Shown piece by piece: positions 33,602-47,800 of a DNA stretch of 64,000 nucleotides (position 1 is its first letter; each line of letters begins with the position of its first letter). Origin of the DNA: Eledone cirrhosa. Taxonomy: Eukaryota; Mollusca; Cephalopoda; Octopoda; Eledonidae. The position numbers and the translations under genes were made by a program. Below the pieces are notes generated by a model, which saw only the letters and a list, made by a program, of their open reading frames with translations, was not told the origin of the DNA and made no database searches. The stretch is taken from the NCBI GenBank assembly GCA_964016885.1, contig OZ024743.1, positions 176,593,074 to 176,657,073 on the forward strand, written 5' to 3'.

Positions 33602-36417
33602 GGCATTGTGTGTTAGTGTGTGGAGTAGTTATTGTGTGTTAGTGTGTGTAGTAGGTATTGTGTGTTAGTGTGTGTTGTAGATATTGTCTATAGTAGGTAT
33701 TGTGTGTTAGAGAGTGTAGTAGGTATTGGGTGTTAGTGTGTGTAGTAGGTATTGTGTGTTAGTGTGTGTAGTAGGTATTGTGTGTTAGTGTGTGTAGTTG
33801 GTATTGTGTGTTAGTGTGTGTAGTAGGTATTGTGTGTTAGTGTGTGTAGTTGGTATTGTGTGTTAGTGTGTGTAGTAGGTATTGTGTGTTAGTGTGTGTA
33901 GAAGGTATTGTCTATAGTAGGTATTGTGTGTTAGTGTGTGTAGAAGGTATTGTGTGTTAGTGTGTATAGTAGGTATTGTGTGTTAGTGTGTGTAGTAGGT
34001 ATTGTGTGTTAGTGAGTGTAGTAGGTATTGTGTGTTAGTGTGTGTAGTAGGTATTGTGTGTTAGTGTGTGTAGTCGGTATTGTGTGTTAGTGTGTGTAGT
34101 AGGTATTGTGTGTTAGTTTGTGTAGTAGGTATTGTGTGTTAGTGTGTGTAGTTGGTATTGTGTGTTAGTTTGTGTAGTAGGTATTGTGTGCTAGTGTGTG
34201 TAGTAGGTATTGTGTATTAGTGAGTGTAGAAGGTATTGTGTGTTAGTGTGTGTAGTAGGTATTGTGTGTTAGTGTGTGTAGTAGGTATTGTGTGTTAGTG
34301 TGTGTAGTAGGTATTGTGTGTTAGTGTGTGTAGTAGACATTGTCTAGAGTAGGTATTGTGTGTTAGTGAGTGTAGTAGGTATTGTGTGTTAGTGTGTGTA
34401 GTAGACATTGTCTAGAGTAGGTATTGTGTGTTAGTGAGTGTAGTAGGTATTGGGTGTTAGTGTGTGTAGTAGGTAGTGTGTGTTAGTGTGTGTAGTAGGT
34501 ATTGTGTGTTAGTGTGTGTCGTGGGTATTGTGTGTTAGTGTGTGTAGTAGGTATTGTGTGTTAGTGTCTATAGTAGGTATTGTGTGTTAGTGTGTGTAGT
34601 AGGTATTGTGTGTTAGTGTGTGTAGTAGGTATTTTCTATAGTAGGTATTGTGTGTTAGTGTGTGTAGTAGGTATTGTGTGTAGTGTGTGTAGTAGGTATT
34701 GTGTGTTAGTGTGTGTCGTAGGTATTGTGTGTTAGTGTGTGTAGTAGGTATTGTGTGTTAGTGTCTATAGTAGATATTGTGTGTTAGTGTGTGTAGTAGG
34801 TATTGTGTGTTAGTGTGTGTAGTAGGTATTTTCTATAGTAGGTATTGTGTGTTAGTGTGTGTAGTAGGTATTGTGTGTTACTGTGTGTAGTAGGTATTGT
34901 GTGTTAGTTTGTGTAGTAGGTATTGTGTGTTAGTGTGTGTAGTAGGTATTGTGTGTTAGTGAGTGTAGTAGATATTGTGTGTTAGTGTGTGTAGTAGGTA
35001 TTGTGTGTTAGTGTGTGTAGTAGGTATTGTCTATAGTAGGTATTGTGTGTTAGTGTGTGTAGTAGGTATTGTGTGTTAGTGTGTGTAGTAGGTATTGTGT
35101 GTTAGAGTGTGTAGTAGGTATTGTGTTTTAGTGTCTATAGTAGGTATTGTGTGTTAGTGAGTGTAGAAGGTATTGTGTGTTAGTGTGTGTAGTAGGTATT
35201 GTGTGTTAGTGAGTGTAGTAGGTATTGTGTGTTAGTGTGTGTAGTAGGCATTGTGTGTTAGTGTGTGGAGTAGTTATTGTGTGTTAGTGTGTGTAGTAGG
35301 TATTGTGTGTTAGTGTGTGTAGTAGATATTGTCTATAGTAGGTAGTGTGTGTTAGAGAGTGTAGTAGGTATTGGGTATTAGAGAGTGTAGTAGGTATTGG
35401 GTATTAGTGTGTGTAGTAGGTAGTGTGTGTTAGTGTGTGTAGTAGGTATTGTGTGTTAGTGTGTGTAGTTGGTATTGTGTGTTAGTGTGTGTAGTAGGTA
35501 TTGTGTGTTAGTGTGTGTAGTTGGTATTGTGTGTTAGTGTGTGTAGTATGTATTGTGTGTTAGTGTGTGTAGAAGGTATTGTGTGTTAGTGTGTATAGTA
35601 GGTATTGTGTGTTAGTGTGTGTAGTAGGTATTGTGTGTTAGTGAGTGTAGTAGGTATTGTGTGTTAGTGTGTGTAGTAGGTATTGTGTGTTAGTGTGTGT
35701 AATAGGTATTGTGTGTTAGTGTGTGTAGTAGGTATTGTGTGTAGTTGGTATTGTGTGTTAGTTTGTGTAGTAGGTATTGTGTGTTAGTGTGTGTAGTAGG
35801 TATTGTGTATTAGTGAGTGTAGAAGGTATCGTGTGTTAGTGTGTGTAGTAGGTATTGTGTGTTAGTGTGTGTAGTAGATATTGTCTAGAGTAGGTATTGT
35901 GTGTTAGTGAGTGTAGTAGGTATTGGGTGTTAGTGTGTGTAGTAGGTAGTGTGTGTTAGTGTGTGTAGTAGGTATTGTGTGTTAGTGTGTGTCGTAGGTA
36001 TTGTGTGTTAGTGTGTGTAGTAGGTATTGTGTGTTAGTGCCTATAGTAGGTATTGTGTGTTAGTGTGTGTAGTAGGTATTGTGTGTTAGTGTGTGTAGTA
36101 GGTATTTTCTATAGTAGGTATTGTGTGTTAGTGTGTGTAGTAGGTATTGTGTGTAGTGTGTGTAGTAGGTATTGTGTGTTAGTGTGTGTCGTAGGTATTG
36201 TGTGTTAGTGTGTGTAGTAGGTATTGTGTGTTAGTGTCTATAGTAGATAGTGTGTGTTAGTGTGTGTAGTAGGTATTGTGTGTTAGTGTGTGTAGTAGGT
36301 ATTTTCTATAGTAGGTATTGTGTGTTAGTGTGTGTAGTAGGTATTGTGTGTTACTGTGTGTAGTAGGTATTGAGTGTTAGTTTGTGTAGTAGGTATTGTG
36401 TTTTAGTGTGTGTAGTA
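33602..36417. repeat. Higher-order repeat, copy 2 (about 2,816 bp)
   Basis: Same variant order as copy 1 at an offset of 2,774 bp, rising to 2,816 bp after an extra short block containing TAGACATTGTCTAGAGTAGG (present once near 31588 but twice near 34331 and 34403). Single-base differences between the copies are few. Confidence 0.85.
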
Positions 36418-37910
36418 GGTATTGTGTGTTAGTGATTGTAGTAGATATTGTGTGTTAGTGTGTGTAGTTGGTATTGTGTGTTAGTGTGTGTAGTAGGTAT
36501 TGTCTATAGTAGGTATTGTGTGTTAGTGTGTGTAGTAGGTATTGTGTGTTAGTGTGTGTAGTAGGTATTGTGTGTTAGAGAGTTTAGTAGGTATTTGTTT
36601 TAGTGTCTATAGTAGGTATTGTGTGTTAGTGAGTGTAGAAGGTATTGTGTTTTAGTGTGTGTAGTAGGTATTGTGTGTTAGTGAGTGTAGTAGGTATTGT
36701 GTGTTAGTGTGTGTAGTAGGCATTGTGTGTTAGTGTGTGGAGTAGTTATTGTGTGTTAGTGTGTGTAGTTGGTATTGTGTATTAGTGTGTGTAGTAGGTA
36801 TTGTGTGTTAGTGTGTGTAGTTGGTATTGTGTGTTAGTGTGTGTAGTAGGTATTGTGTGTTAGTGTGTGTAGAAGGTATTGTGTGTTAGTGTGTGTAGTA
36901 GGTATCGTGTGTTAGTTTGTGTAGTAGGTATTGTGTGTTAGTGTGTGTAGTTGGTATTGTGTGTTAGTTTGTGTAGTAGGTATTGTGTGTTAGTGTGTGT
37001 AGTAGGTATTGTGTATTAGTGAGTGTAGAAGGTATTGTGTGTTAGTGTGTGTAGTAGGTATTGTGTGTTAGTGTGTGTAGTAGGTATTGTGTGTTAGTGT
37101 GTGTAGTAGATATTGTTTAGAGTAGGTATTGTGTGTTAGTGAGTGTAGTAGGTATTGGGTGTTAGTGTGTGTAGTAGGTATTGTGTGTTAGTGTGTATAG
37201 TAGGTATTGTGTGTTAGAGTGTGTAGTAGGTATTGTGTGTTAGTGAGTGTAGTAGGTATTGTGTGTTAGTGTGTGTAGTAGGTATTGTGTGTTAGTGTGT
37301 GTAGTAGGTATTGTGTGTTAGTGTGTGTAGTAGGTATTGTGTGTTAGTGTGTGTAGTAGGTATTGTGTGTTAGTGTGTGTAGTAGGTATTGTGTGTTAGT
37401 TTGTGTAGTAGGTATTTTGTGTTAGTGTGTGTAGTTGGTATTGTGTGTTAGTTTGTGTAGTAGGTATTGTGTGTTAGTGTGTGTAGTAGGTATTGTGTGT
37501 TAGTGTGTGTAGTAGGTATTGTGTGTTAGTGTCTATAGTAGGTATTGTGTGTTAGTGTGTGTAGTAGGTATTGTGTGTTAGTGTGTGTAGTAGGTATTGT
37601 GTGTTAGTGTGTGTAGTAGGTATTGTGTGTTAGTGTGTGTAGTAGATATTGTTTAGAGTAGGTATTGTGTGTTAGTGAGTGTAGTAGGTATTTTGTGTTA
37701 GTGTGTGTAGTAGGTAGTGTGTGTTAGTGTGTGTAGTAGGTATTGTGTGTTAGTGTGTGTAGTAGGTATTGTGTGTTAGTGTGTGTAGTTGGTATTGTGT
37801 GTTAGTGTGTGTAGTAGGTATTGTGTGTTAGTGTGTGTAGTTGGTATTGTGTGTTAGTGTGTGTAGTAGGTATTGTGTGTTAGTGTGTGTAGAAGGTATT
37901 GTCTATAGTA

Positions 37911-40900
37911 GGAATTGTGTGTTAGTGTGTGTAGAAGGTATTGTGTGTTAGTGTGTATAGTAGGTATTGTGTGTTAGTGTGTGTAGTAGGTATTGTGTGT
38001 TAGTGAGTATAGTAGGTATTGTGTGTTAGTGTGTGTAGTAGGTATTGTGTGTTAGTGTGTGTAGTAGGTATTGTGTGTTAGTGTGTGTAGTAGGTATCGT
38101 GTGTTAGTTTGTGTAGTAGGTATTGTGTGTTAGTGTGTGTAGTTGGTATTGTGTGTTAGTTTGTGTAGTAGGTATTGTGTGTTAGTGTGTGTAGTAGGTA
38201 TTGTGTATTAGTGAGTGTAGAAGGTATTGTGTGTTAGTGTGTGTAGTAGGTATTGTGTGTTAGTGTGTGTAGTAGGTATTGTATGTTAGTGTGTGTAGTA
38301 GATATTGTTTAGAGTAGGTATTGTGTGTTAGTGAGTGTAGTAGGTATTGGGTGTTAGTGTGTGTAGTAGGTAGTGTGTGTTAGTGTGTGTAGTAGGTATT
38401 AGGTGTTAGTGTGTGTGGTAGGTATTGTGTGTTAGTGTGTGTAGTAGGTATTGTGTGTTAGTGTCTATAGTAGGTATTGTGTGTTAGTGTGTGTAGTAGG
38501 TATTGTGTGTTAGTGTGTGTAGTAGGTACTTTCTATAGTAGGTATTGTGTGTTAGTGTGTGTAGTAGGTATTGTGTGTAGTGTGTGTAGTAGGTATTGTG
38601 TGTTAGTGTGTGTCGTAGGTATTGTGTGTTAGTGTGTGTAGTAGGTATTGTGTGTTAGTGTCTATAGTAGATATTGTGTGTTAGTGTGTGTAGTAGGTAT
38701 TGTGTGTTAGTGTGTGTAGTAGGTATTTTCTATAGTAGGTATTGCGTGTTAGTGTGTGTAGTAGGTATTGTGTGTTAGTGTGTGTAGTAGGTATTGTGTG
38801 TTAGTGTGTAGTAGGTATTGTGTGTTAGTGAGTGTAGTAGGTATTGTGTATTAGTGTGTGTAGTAGGTATTGTGTGTTAGTGTGTGTAGTAGGTATTGTG
38901 TGTTAGTTTGTGTAGTAGGTATTGTATGTTAGTGTGTATAGTAGGTATTGTGTATTAGTGTGTGTAGTAGGTATTGTGTGTTAGTGTGTGTAGTAGGTAT
39001 TGTGTGTTAGTGTCTGTAGTAGGTATTGTGTTTTAGTGTGTATAGTAGGTATTGTGTGTTAGTGTGTGTAGTAGGTATTGTGTGTTAGTGTGTGTAGTAG
39101 GTATTGTATGTTAGTGTGTATAGTAGGTATTGTGTGTTAGTGTGTGTAGTAGGTATTGTATGTTAGTGTGTATAGTAGGTATTGTGTTTTAGTGTGTATA
39201 GTAGGTATTGTGTGTTAGTGTGTGTAGAAGGTATTGTGTGTTAGTGTGTGTAGTAGGTATTGTGTGTTAGTGTGTGTAGTAGGTATTGTGTGTTAGTGTG
39301 TGTAGTAGGTTTTGTGCGTTAGTGTGTGTAGTAGGTATTGTGTGTTAGTGTGTGTAGTTGGTATTGTGTGTTAGTGTGTGTAGTAGGTATTGTGTGTTAG
39401 TGTGTGTAGAAGGTATTGTCTATAGTAGGTATTGTGTGTTAGTGTGTGTAGAAGGTATTGTCTATAGTAGGTATTGTGTGTTAGTGTGTGTAGAAGATAT
39501 TGTGTGTTAGTGTGTATAGTAGGTATTGTGTGATAGTGTGTGTAGTAGGTATTGTGTGTTAGTGAGTGTAGTAGGTATTGTGTGTTAGTGTGTGTAGTAG
39601 GTATTGTGTGTTAGTGTGTGTAGTAGGTATTGTGTGTTAGTGTGTATAGTAGGTATTGTGTGTTAGTTTGTGTAGTAGGTATTGTGTGTTAGTGAGTGTA
39701 GTAGCTATTATGTGTTAGTGTGTGTAGTAGGTATTGTGTGTTAGTGTGTGTAGTAGGTATTGTGTGTTAGTGTGTGTAGTTAGTATTGTGTGTTAGTGTG
39801 TGTAGTAGGTATTGTGTGTTAGTGTGTGTAGAAGGTATTGTCTATAGTAGGAATTGTGTGTTAGTGTGTGTAGAAGGTATTGTGTGTTAGTGTGTATAGT
39901 AGGTATTGTGTGTTAGTGTGTGTAGTAGGTATTGTGTGTTAGTGAGTGTAGTAGGTATTGTGTGTTAGTGTGTGTAGTAGGTTTTGTGTGTTAGTGTGTG
40001 TAGTAGGTATTGTGTGTTAGTGTGTGTAGTAGGTATTGTGTGTTAGTTTGTGTAGTAGGTATTGTGTGTTAGTGTGTGTAGTAGATATTGTTTAGAGTAG
40101 GTATTGTGTGTTAGTGAGTGTAGTAGGTATTGGGTGTTAGTGTGTGTAGTAGGTAGTGTGTGTTAGTGTGTGTAGTAGGTATTAGGTGTTAGTGTGTGTG
40201 GTAGGTATTGTGTGCTAGTGTGTGTAGTAGGTATTGTGTGTTAGTGTCTATAGTAGGTATTGTGTGTTAGTGTGTGTAGTAGGTATTGTGTGTTAGTGTG
40301 TGTAGTAGGTACTTTCTATAGTAGGTATTGTGTGTTAGTGTGTGTAGTAGGTATTGTGTGTAGTGTGTGTAGTAGGTATTGTGTGTTAGTGTGTGTCGTA
40401 GGTATTGTGTGTTAGTGTGTGTAGTAGGTATTGTGTGTTAGTGTCTATAGTAGATATTGTGTGTTAGTGTGTGTAGTAGGTATTGTGTGTTAGTGTGTGT
40501 AGTAGGTATTTTCTATAGTAGGTATTGCGTGTTAGTGTGTGTAGTAGGTATTGTGTGTTAGTGTGTATAGTAGGTATTGTGTGTTAGTTTGTGTAGTAGG
40601 TATTGTGTGTTAGTGAGTGTAGTAGGTATTGTGTGTTAGTGTGTGTAGTTGGTATTGTGTGTTAGTGTGTGTAGTAGGTATTGTGTGTTAGATTGTGTAG
40701 TAGGTATTGTGTGTTAGTGTGTGTAGTAGGTATTGTGTGTTAGTTTGTGTAGTAGGTATTGTGTGTTAGTGTGTGTAGAAGGTATTGTCTATAGTAGGTA
40801 TTGTGTGTTAGTGTGTGTAGTAGGTATTGTATGTTAGTGTGTATAGTAGGTATTGTGTATTAGTGTGTGTAGTAGGTATTGTGTGTTAGTGTGTGTAGTA

Positions 40901-41808
40901 GGTATTGTGTGTTAGTGTCTGTAGTAGGTATTGTGTGTTAGTGTGTATAGTAGGTATTGTGTGTTAGTGTGTGTAGTAGGTATTGTGTGTTAGTGTGTGT
41001 AGTAGGTATTGTGTGTTAGTGTGTGTAGTAGGTATTGTGTGTTAGTGTGTGTAGTAGGTTTTGTGTGTTAGTGTGTGTAGTAGGTATTGTGTGTTAGTGT
41101 GTGTAGTTGGTATTGTGTGTTAGTGTGTGTAGAAGGTATTGTCTATAGTAGGTATTGTGTGTTAGTGTGTGTAGTAGGTATTGTGTGTTAGTGTGTATAG
41201 TAGGTATTGTGTGTTAGTTTGTGTAGTAGGTATTGTGTGTTAGTGAGTGTAGTAGGTATTGTGTGTTAGTGTGTGTAGTAGGTATTGTGTGTTAGTGTGT
41301 GTAGTAGGTATTTTGTGTTAGATCGTGTAGTAGGTATTGTGTGTTAATGTGTGTAGTAGGTATTGTGTGTTAGTGTGTGTAGTAGGTATTGTGTGTTAGT
41401 GTGTATAGTAGGTATTGGTGGTGTTAGTGTTTGTAGTAGGTATTGTGTGTTAGTGTGTGTAGTAGGTATTGTGTGTTAGTGTGTGTAATAGGTATTGAGT
41501 GTTAGTGTGTGTAGTAGGTATTGTGAGTTTGTGAGTGTAGTAGGTATTTTGTGTTAGTGTGTGTAGTAGGTTTTGTGTGTTAGTGTGTGTAGTAGGTATT
41601 GTGTGTTAGTGTGTGTAGTAGGTATTGTGTGCTAGTGTGTGTAGGAGGTATTGTCTATAGTAGGTATCGTGTATTAGTGTGTGTAGTAGGTATTGTGTGT
41701 TAGTGTGTGTAGTAGGTATTGTGTGTTAGTGTGTGTAGTTGGTATTGTGTGTTAGTGTGTGTAGTAGGTATTGTGTGTTAGTGTGTGTAGAAGGTATTGT
41801 CTATAGTA
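37911..41808. repeat. Second higher-order register, about 1.95-kb spacing
   Basis: The rare variant GTCTATAGTAGGAATTGTG occurs at 37911, 39850 and 41809 (spacings 1,939 and 1,959), each time followed by GTGTGTAGAAGGTATTG. GGTACTTTCTATAG occurs at 38525 and 40308 (1,783 apart). Confidence 0.75.
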
Positions 41809-44800
41809 GGAATTGTGTGTTAGTGTGTGTAGAAGGTATTGTGTGTTAGTGTGTATAGTAGGTATTGTGTGTTAGTGTGTGTAGTAGGTATTGTGTGTTA
41901 GTGAGTGTAGTAGGTATTGTGTGTTAGTGTGTGTAGTAGGTTTTGAGTGTTAGTGTGTGTAGTAGGTATTGTGTGTTAGTGTGTGTAGTAGGTATTGTGT
42001 GTTAGTTTGTGTAGTAGGTATTGTGTGTTAGTGTGTGTAGTTGGTATTGTGTGTTAGTGTGTGTAGTAGATATTGTCTAGAGTAGGTATTGTGTGTTAGT
42101 GAGTGTAGTAGGTATTGGCTGTTAGTGTGTGTCGTAGGTATTGTGTGTTAGTGTCTATAGTAGGTATTGTGTGTTAGTGTCTATAGTAGGTATTGTGTGT
42201 TAGTGTGTGTAGTAGGTATTGTGTGTTAGTGTGTGTAGTAGGTATTTTCTATAGTAGGTATTGTGTGTTAGTGTGTGTAGTAGGTATTGTGTGTAGTGTG
42301 TGTAGTAGGTATTGTGTGTTAGTGTGGGTCGTAGGTATTATGTGTTAGTGTGTGTAGTAGGTATTGTGTGTTAGTGTCTATAGTAGATATTGTGTGTTAG
42401 TGTGTGTAGTAGGTATTGCGTGTTAGTGTGTGTAGTAGGTATTGTGTGTTAGTGTGTATAGTAGGTATTGTGTGTTAGTTTGTGTAGTAGGTATTGTGTG
42501 TTAGTGAGTGTAGTAGGTATTGTGTGTTAGTGTGTGTAGTAGTTATTGTTTGCTAGTGTGTGTAGTAGGTATTGTGTGTTAGTGTGTGTAGTAGGTATTG
42601 TGTGTTAGTTTGTGTAGTAGGTATTGTGTGTTAGTGTGTGTAGTAGGTATTGTGTGTTAGTGTGTGTAGTAGGTATTGTGTGTTAGATTGTGTAGTAGGT
42701 ATTGTGTGTTAGTGTGTGTAGAAGGTATTGTCTATAGTAGGTATTGTGTGTTAGTGTGTGTAGTAGGTATTGTGTGTTAGTGTCTGTAGTAGGTATTGTG
42801 TGTTAGTGTGTATAGTAGGTATTGTGTGTTAGTGTGTGTAGTAGGTATTGTGTGTTAGTGTGTGTAGTAGGTATTGTGTGTTAGTGTGTGTAGTAGGTAT
42901 TGTGTGTTAGTGTGTGTAGTAGGTTTTGTGTGTTAGTGTGTGTAGTAGGTATTGTGTGTTAGTGTGTGTAGTTGGTATTGTGTGTTAGTGTGTGTAGTAG
43001 GTATTGTGTGTTAGTGTGTGTAGAAGGTATTGTCTATAGTAGGTATTGTGTGTTAGTGTGTGTAGAAGATATTGTGTGTTAGTGTGTATAGTAGGTATTG
43101 TGTGATAGTGTGTGTAGTAGGTTTTGTGTGTTAGTGTGTGTAGTAGGTATTGTGTGTTAGTGTGTGTAGTTGGTATTGTGTGTTAGTGTGTGTAGTAGGT
43201 ATTGTGTGTTAGTGTGTGTAGAAGGTATTGTCTATAGTAGGTATTGTGTGTTAGTGTGTGTAGTAGGTATTGTGTGTTAGTGTGTGTAGTAGGTATTGTG
43301 TGTTAGTGTCTATAGTAGATATTGTGTGTTAGTGTGTGTAGTAGGTATTGTGTGTTAGTGTGTGTAGTAGGTATTGTGTGTTAGTGAGTGTAGTAGGTAT
43401 TGTGTGTTAGTGTGTGTAGTAGGTATTGTGTGCTAGTGTGTGTAGTAGGTATTGTCTATAGTAGGTATCGTGTATTAGTGTGTGTAGTAGGTATTGTGTG
43501 TTAGTGTGTGTAGTATGTATTGTGTGTTAGTGTGTGTAGTAGGTATTGTGTGTTAGTGTGTGTAGTAGGTATTGTGTGTTAGTGTGTGTAGTAGGTCTTG
43601 TGTGTTAGTGTGTGTAGTAGGTATTGTGTGTTAGTGTGTGTACTAGGTATTGTGTGTTAGTGTGTGTAGTAGGTATTGTGTGTTAGTTTGTGTAGTAGGT
43701 ATTGTGTATTAGTGTGTGTAGCAGGTATTGTGTATTAGTGTGTGTATTAGGTATTGTGTGTTAGTGTGTGTAGTAGGTATTGTGTGTTAGTGTGTGTAGT
43801 AGGTATTGTGTGTTCGTTTGTGTAGTAGGTATTGTGTGTTAGTGTGTGTAGCAGGTATTGTGTGTTAGTGTGTGTAGTAGGTATTGTGTGTTAGTGTGTG
43901 TAGTAGGTATTGTGTGTTAGTGTGTGTAGTAGGTATTGTGTGTTAGTGTGTGTAGTAGGTATTGTGTGCTAGTGTGTGTAGTAGGTATTGTCTATAGTAG
44001 GTATTGTGTGTTAGTGTGTGTAGTAGGTATTGTGTGTTACTGTGTGAAGCAGGTATTGTGTGTTAGTGTGTGTAGTAGGTATTGTGTTTTAGTGTATGTA
44101 GTAGGTATTGTGTGTTAGTGAGTGTAGTAGGTATTGTGTGTTAGTGTATGTAGAAGGTATTGTGTGTTAGTGTGTGTAGTAGGTATTGTGTGTTAGTGGG
44201 TGTAGTAGGTATTGCGTGTTAGTGTGTATAGTAGGTATTGTGTGTTAGTGTGTGTAGTAGGTATTGTGTTAGTGTGTTTAGTAGGTATTGTGTGTTAGTG
44301 TCTATAGTAGGTATTGTGTGTTTGTGTGTGTAGTAGGTATTGTGTGTTAGTGTGTGTAGTAGGTATTGTGTGTTAGTGTGTGTAGTAGGTATTAGGTGTT
44401 AGTGTGTGTCGTAGGTATTGTGTGTTAGTGTGTGTAGTAGGTATTGTGTGTTAGTGTCTATAGTAGGTATTGTGTGTTAGTGTGTGTAGTAGGTATTGTG
44501 TGTTAGTGTGTGTAGTAGGTATTTTCTATAGTAGTTATTGTGTGTTAGTGTGTGTAGTAGGTATTGTGTGTAGTGTGTGTAGTAGGTATTGTGTGTTAGT
44601 GTGTGTCGTAGGTATTGTGTGTTAGTGTGTGTAGTAGGTATTGTGTGTTAGTGTCTATAGTAGATATTGTGTGTTAGTGTGTGTAGTAGGTATTGTGTGT
44701 TAGTGTGTGTAGTAGGTATTTTCTATAGTAGGTATTGCGTGTTAGTGTGTGTAGTAGGTATTGTGTGTTAGTGTGTATAGTAGGTATTGTGTGTTAGTGT

Positions 44801-47800
44801 GTGTAGTAGGTATTTTCTATAGTAGTTATTGTGTGTTAGTGTGTGTAGTAGGTATTGTGTGTAGTGTGTGTAGTAGGTATTGTGTGTTAGTGTGTGTCGT
44901 AGGTATTGTGTGTTTGTGTGTGTAGTAGGTATTGTGTGTTAGTGTGTGTAGTAGGTATTTTCTATAGTAGTTATTGTGTGTTAGTGTGTGTAGTAGGTAT
45001 TGTGTGTAGTGTGTGTAGTAGGTATTGTGTGTTAGTGTGTGTCGTAGGTATTGTGTGTTTGTGTGTGTAGTAGGTATTGTGTGTTAGTGTGTGTAGTAGG
45101 TATTGTGTGTTAGTGTGTGTAGTAGGTATTAGGTGTTAGAGTGTGTCGTAGGTATTGTGTGTTAGTGTGTGTAGTAGGTATTGTGTGTTAGTGTCTATAG
45201 TAGCTATTGTGTGTTAGTGTGTGTAGTAGGTAATGTGTGTTAGTGTGTGTAGTAGGTATTGTGTGTTAGTGCCTATAGTAGGTATTGTGTGTTAGTGTGT
45301 GTAGTAGGTATTGTGTGTTAGTGTGTGTAGTAGGTATTTTCTATAGTAGTTATTGTGTGTTAGTGTGTGTAGTAGGTATTGTGTGTAGTGTGTGTAGTAG
45401 GTATTGTGTGTTAGTGTGTGTCGTAGGTATTGTGTGTTAGTGTGTGTAGTAGGTATTGTGTGTTAGTGTCTATAGTAGATATTGTGTGTTAGTGTGTGTA
45501 GTAGGTATTGTGTGTTAGTGTGTGTAGTAGGTATTTTCTATAGTAGGTATTGCGTGTTAGTGTGTAGTAGGTATTGTGTGTTAGTGTGTATAGTAGGTAT
45601 TGTGTGTTAGTTTGTGTAGTAGGTATTGTGTGTTAGTGAGTGTAGTAGGTATTGTGTGTTAGTGTGTGTAGTAGTTATTGTTTGTTAGTGTGTGTAGTAG
45701 GCATTGTGTGTTAGTGTGTGTAGTAGGTATTGTGTGTTAGTTTGTGTAGTAGGTATTGTGTGTTAGTGTGTGTAGAAGGTATTGTCTATAGTAGGTATTG
45801 TGTGTTAGTGTGTGTAGTAGGTATTGTGTGTTAGTGTGTGTAGTAGGTATTTTCTATAGTAGGTATTGCGTGTTAGTGTGTGTAGTAGGTATTGTGTGTT
45901 AGTGTGTATAGTAGGTATTGTGTGTTAGTTTGTGTAGTAGGTATTGTGTGTTAGTGAGTGTAGTAGGTATTGTGTGTTAGTGTGTGTAGTAGGTATTGTG
46001 TGTTAGATTGTGTAGTAGGTATTGTGTGTTAGTGTGTGTAGTAGGTATTGTGTGTTAGTGTGTGTAGTAGGTTTTGTGTGTTAGTGTGTGTAGTATGTAT
46101 TGTGTGTTAGTGTGTGTAGTTGGTATTGTGTGTTAGTGTGTGTAGTAGGTATTGTGTGTTAGTGTGTGTAGAAGGTATTGTCTATAGTAGGTATTGTGTG
46201 TTAGTGTGTGTAGTAGGTATTGTATTTAGTGTGTATAGTAAGTATTGTGTATTAGTGTGTGTAGTAGGTATTGTGTGTTAGTGTGTGTAGTAGGTATTGT
46301 GTGTTAGTGTCTGTGGTAGGTATTGTGTGTTAGTGTGTATAGTAGGTATTGTGTGTTAGTGTGTGTAGTAGGTATTGTGTGTTAGTGTGTGTAGTAGGTA
46401 TTGTGTGTTAGTGTGTGTAGTAGGTATTGTGTGTTAGTGTGTGTAGTAGGTTTTGTGTGTTAGTGTGTGTAGTATGTATTGTGTGTTAGTGTGTGTAGTT
46501 GGTATTGTGTGTTAGTGTGTGTAGTAGGTATTGTGTGTTAGTGTGTGTAGAAGGTATTGTCTATAGTAGGTATTGTGTGTTAGTGTGTGTAGAAGATATT
46601 GTGTGTTAGTGTGTATAGTAAGTATTGTGTGATAGTGTGTGTAGTAGGTATTGTGTGTTAGTGAGTGTAGTAGGTATTGTGTGTTAGTGTGTGTAGTAGG
46701 TATTGTGTGTTAGTGTGTGTAGTAGGTATTGTGTGTATAGTAGGTATTGTGTGTTAGTGTGTGTAGTAGGTATTGTGTGTTAGTGTGTATAGCAGGTATT
46801 GTGTGTTAGTTTGTGTAGTAGGTATTGTGTGTTAGTGAGTGTAGTATGTATTGTGTGTTAGTGTGTATAGTAGGTATTGTGTGTTAGTTTGTGTAGTAGG
46901 TATTGTGTGTTAGTGAGTGTAGTAGGTATTGTGTGTTAGTGTGTGTAGTAGGTATTGTGTGTTAGTGTGTGTAGTAGGTATTTTGTGTTAGATCGTGTAG
47001 TAGGTATTGTGTGTTAGTGTGTGTAGTAGGTATTGTGTGTTAGTGTGTGTAGTAGGTATTGTGTGTTAGTGTGTGTAGTAGATATTGTCTATAGTAGGTA
47101 TTGTGTGTTAGTTTGTGTAGTAGGTATTGGTGGTGTTAGTGTTTGTAGTAGGTATTTTGTGTTAGTGTGTGTAGTAGGTATTGTGTGTTAGTGAGTGTAG
47201 TAGGTATTGTGTGTTAGTGTGTGTAGTAGGTATTGTGTGCTAGTGTGTGTAGTAGGTATTGTCTATAGTAGGTATCGTGTATTAGTGTGTGTAATAGGTA
47301 TTGAGTGTTAGTGTGTGTAGTAGGTATTTTGTGTTAGTGTGTGTAGTAGGTTTTGTGTGTTAGTGTGTGTAGTAGGTATTGTGTGTTAGTGTGTGTAGTA
47401 GGTATTGTGTGCTAGTGTGTGTAGTAGGTTTTGTCTATAGTAGGTATCGTGTATTAGTGTGTGTAGTAGGTATTGTGTGTTAGTGTGTGTAGTATGTATT
47501 GTGTGTTAGTGTGTGTAGTAGGTATTGTGTGTTAGTGTGTGTAGTAGGTATTGTGTGTTAGTGTGTGTACTAGGTATTGTGTGTTAGTGTGTGTAGTAGG
47601 TATTGTGTGTTAGTTTGTGTAGTAGGTATTGTGTGTTAGTGTGTGTAGCAGGTATTGTGTATTAGTGTGTGTATTAGGTATTGTGTATTAGTGTGTGTAG
47701 TAGGTATTGTGTGTTAGTGTGTGTAGTAGGTATTGTGTGTTCGTTTGTGTAGTAGGTATTGTGTGTTAGTGTGTGTAGCAGGTATTGTGTGTTAGTGTGT

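Noticed and set aside
43936..44118. 60-codon open frame inside the giant array
   Set aside because: It consists of the satellite unit with stop codons lost by short or variant units; the same array has stops in every frame elsewhere.
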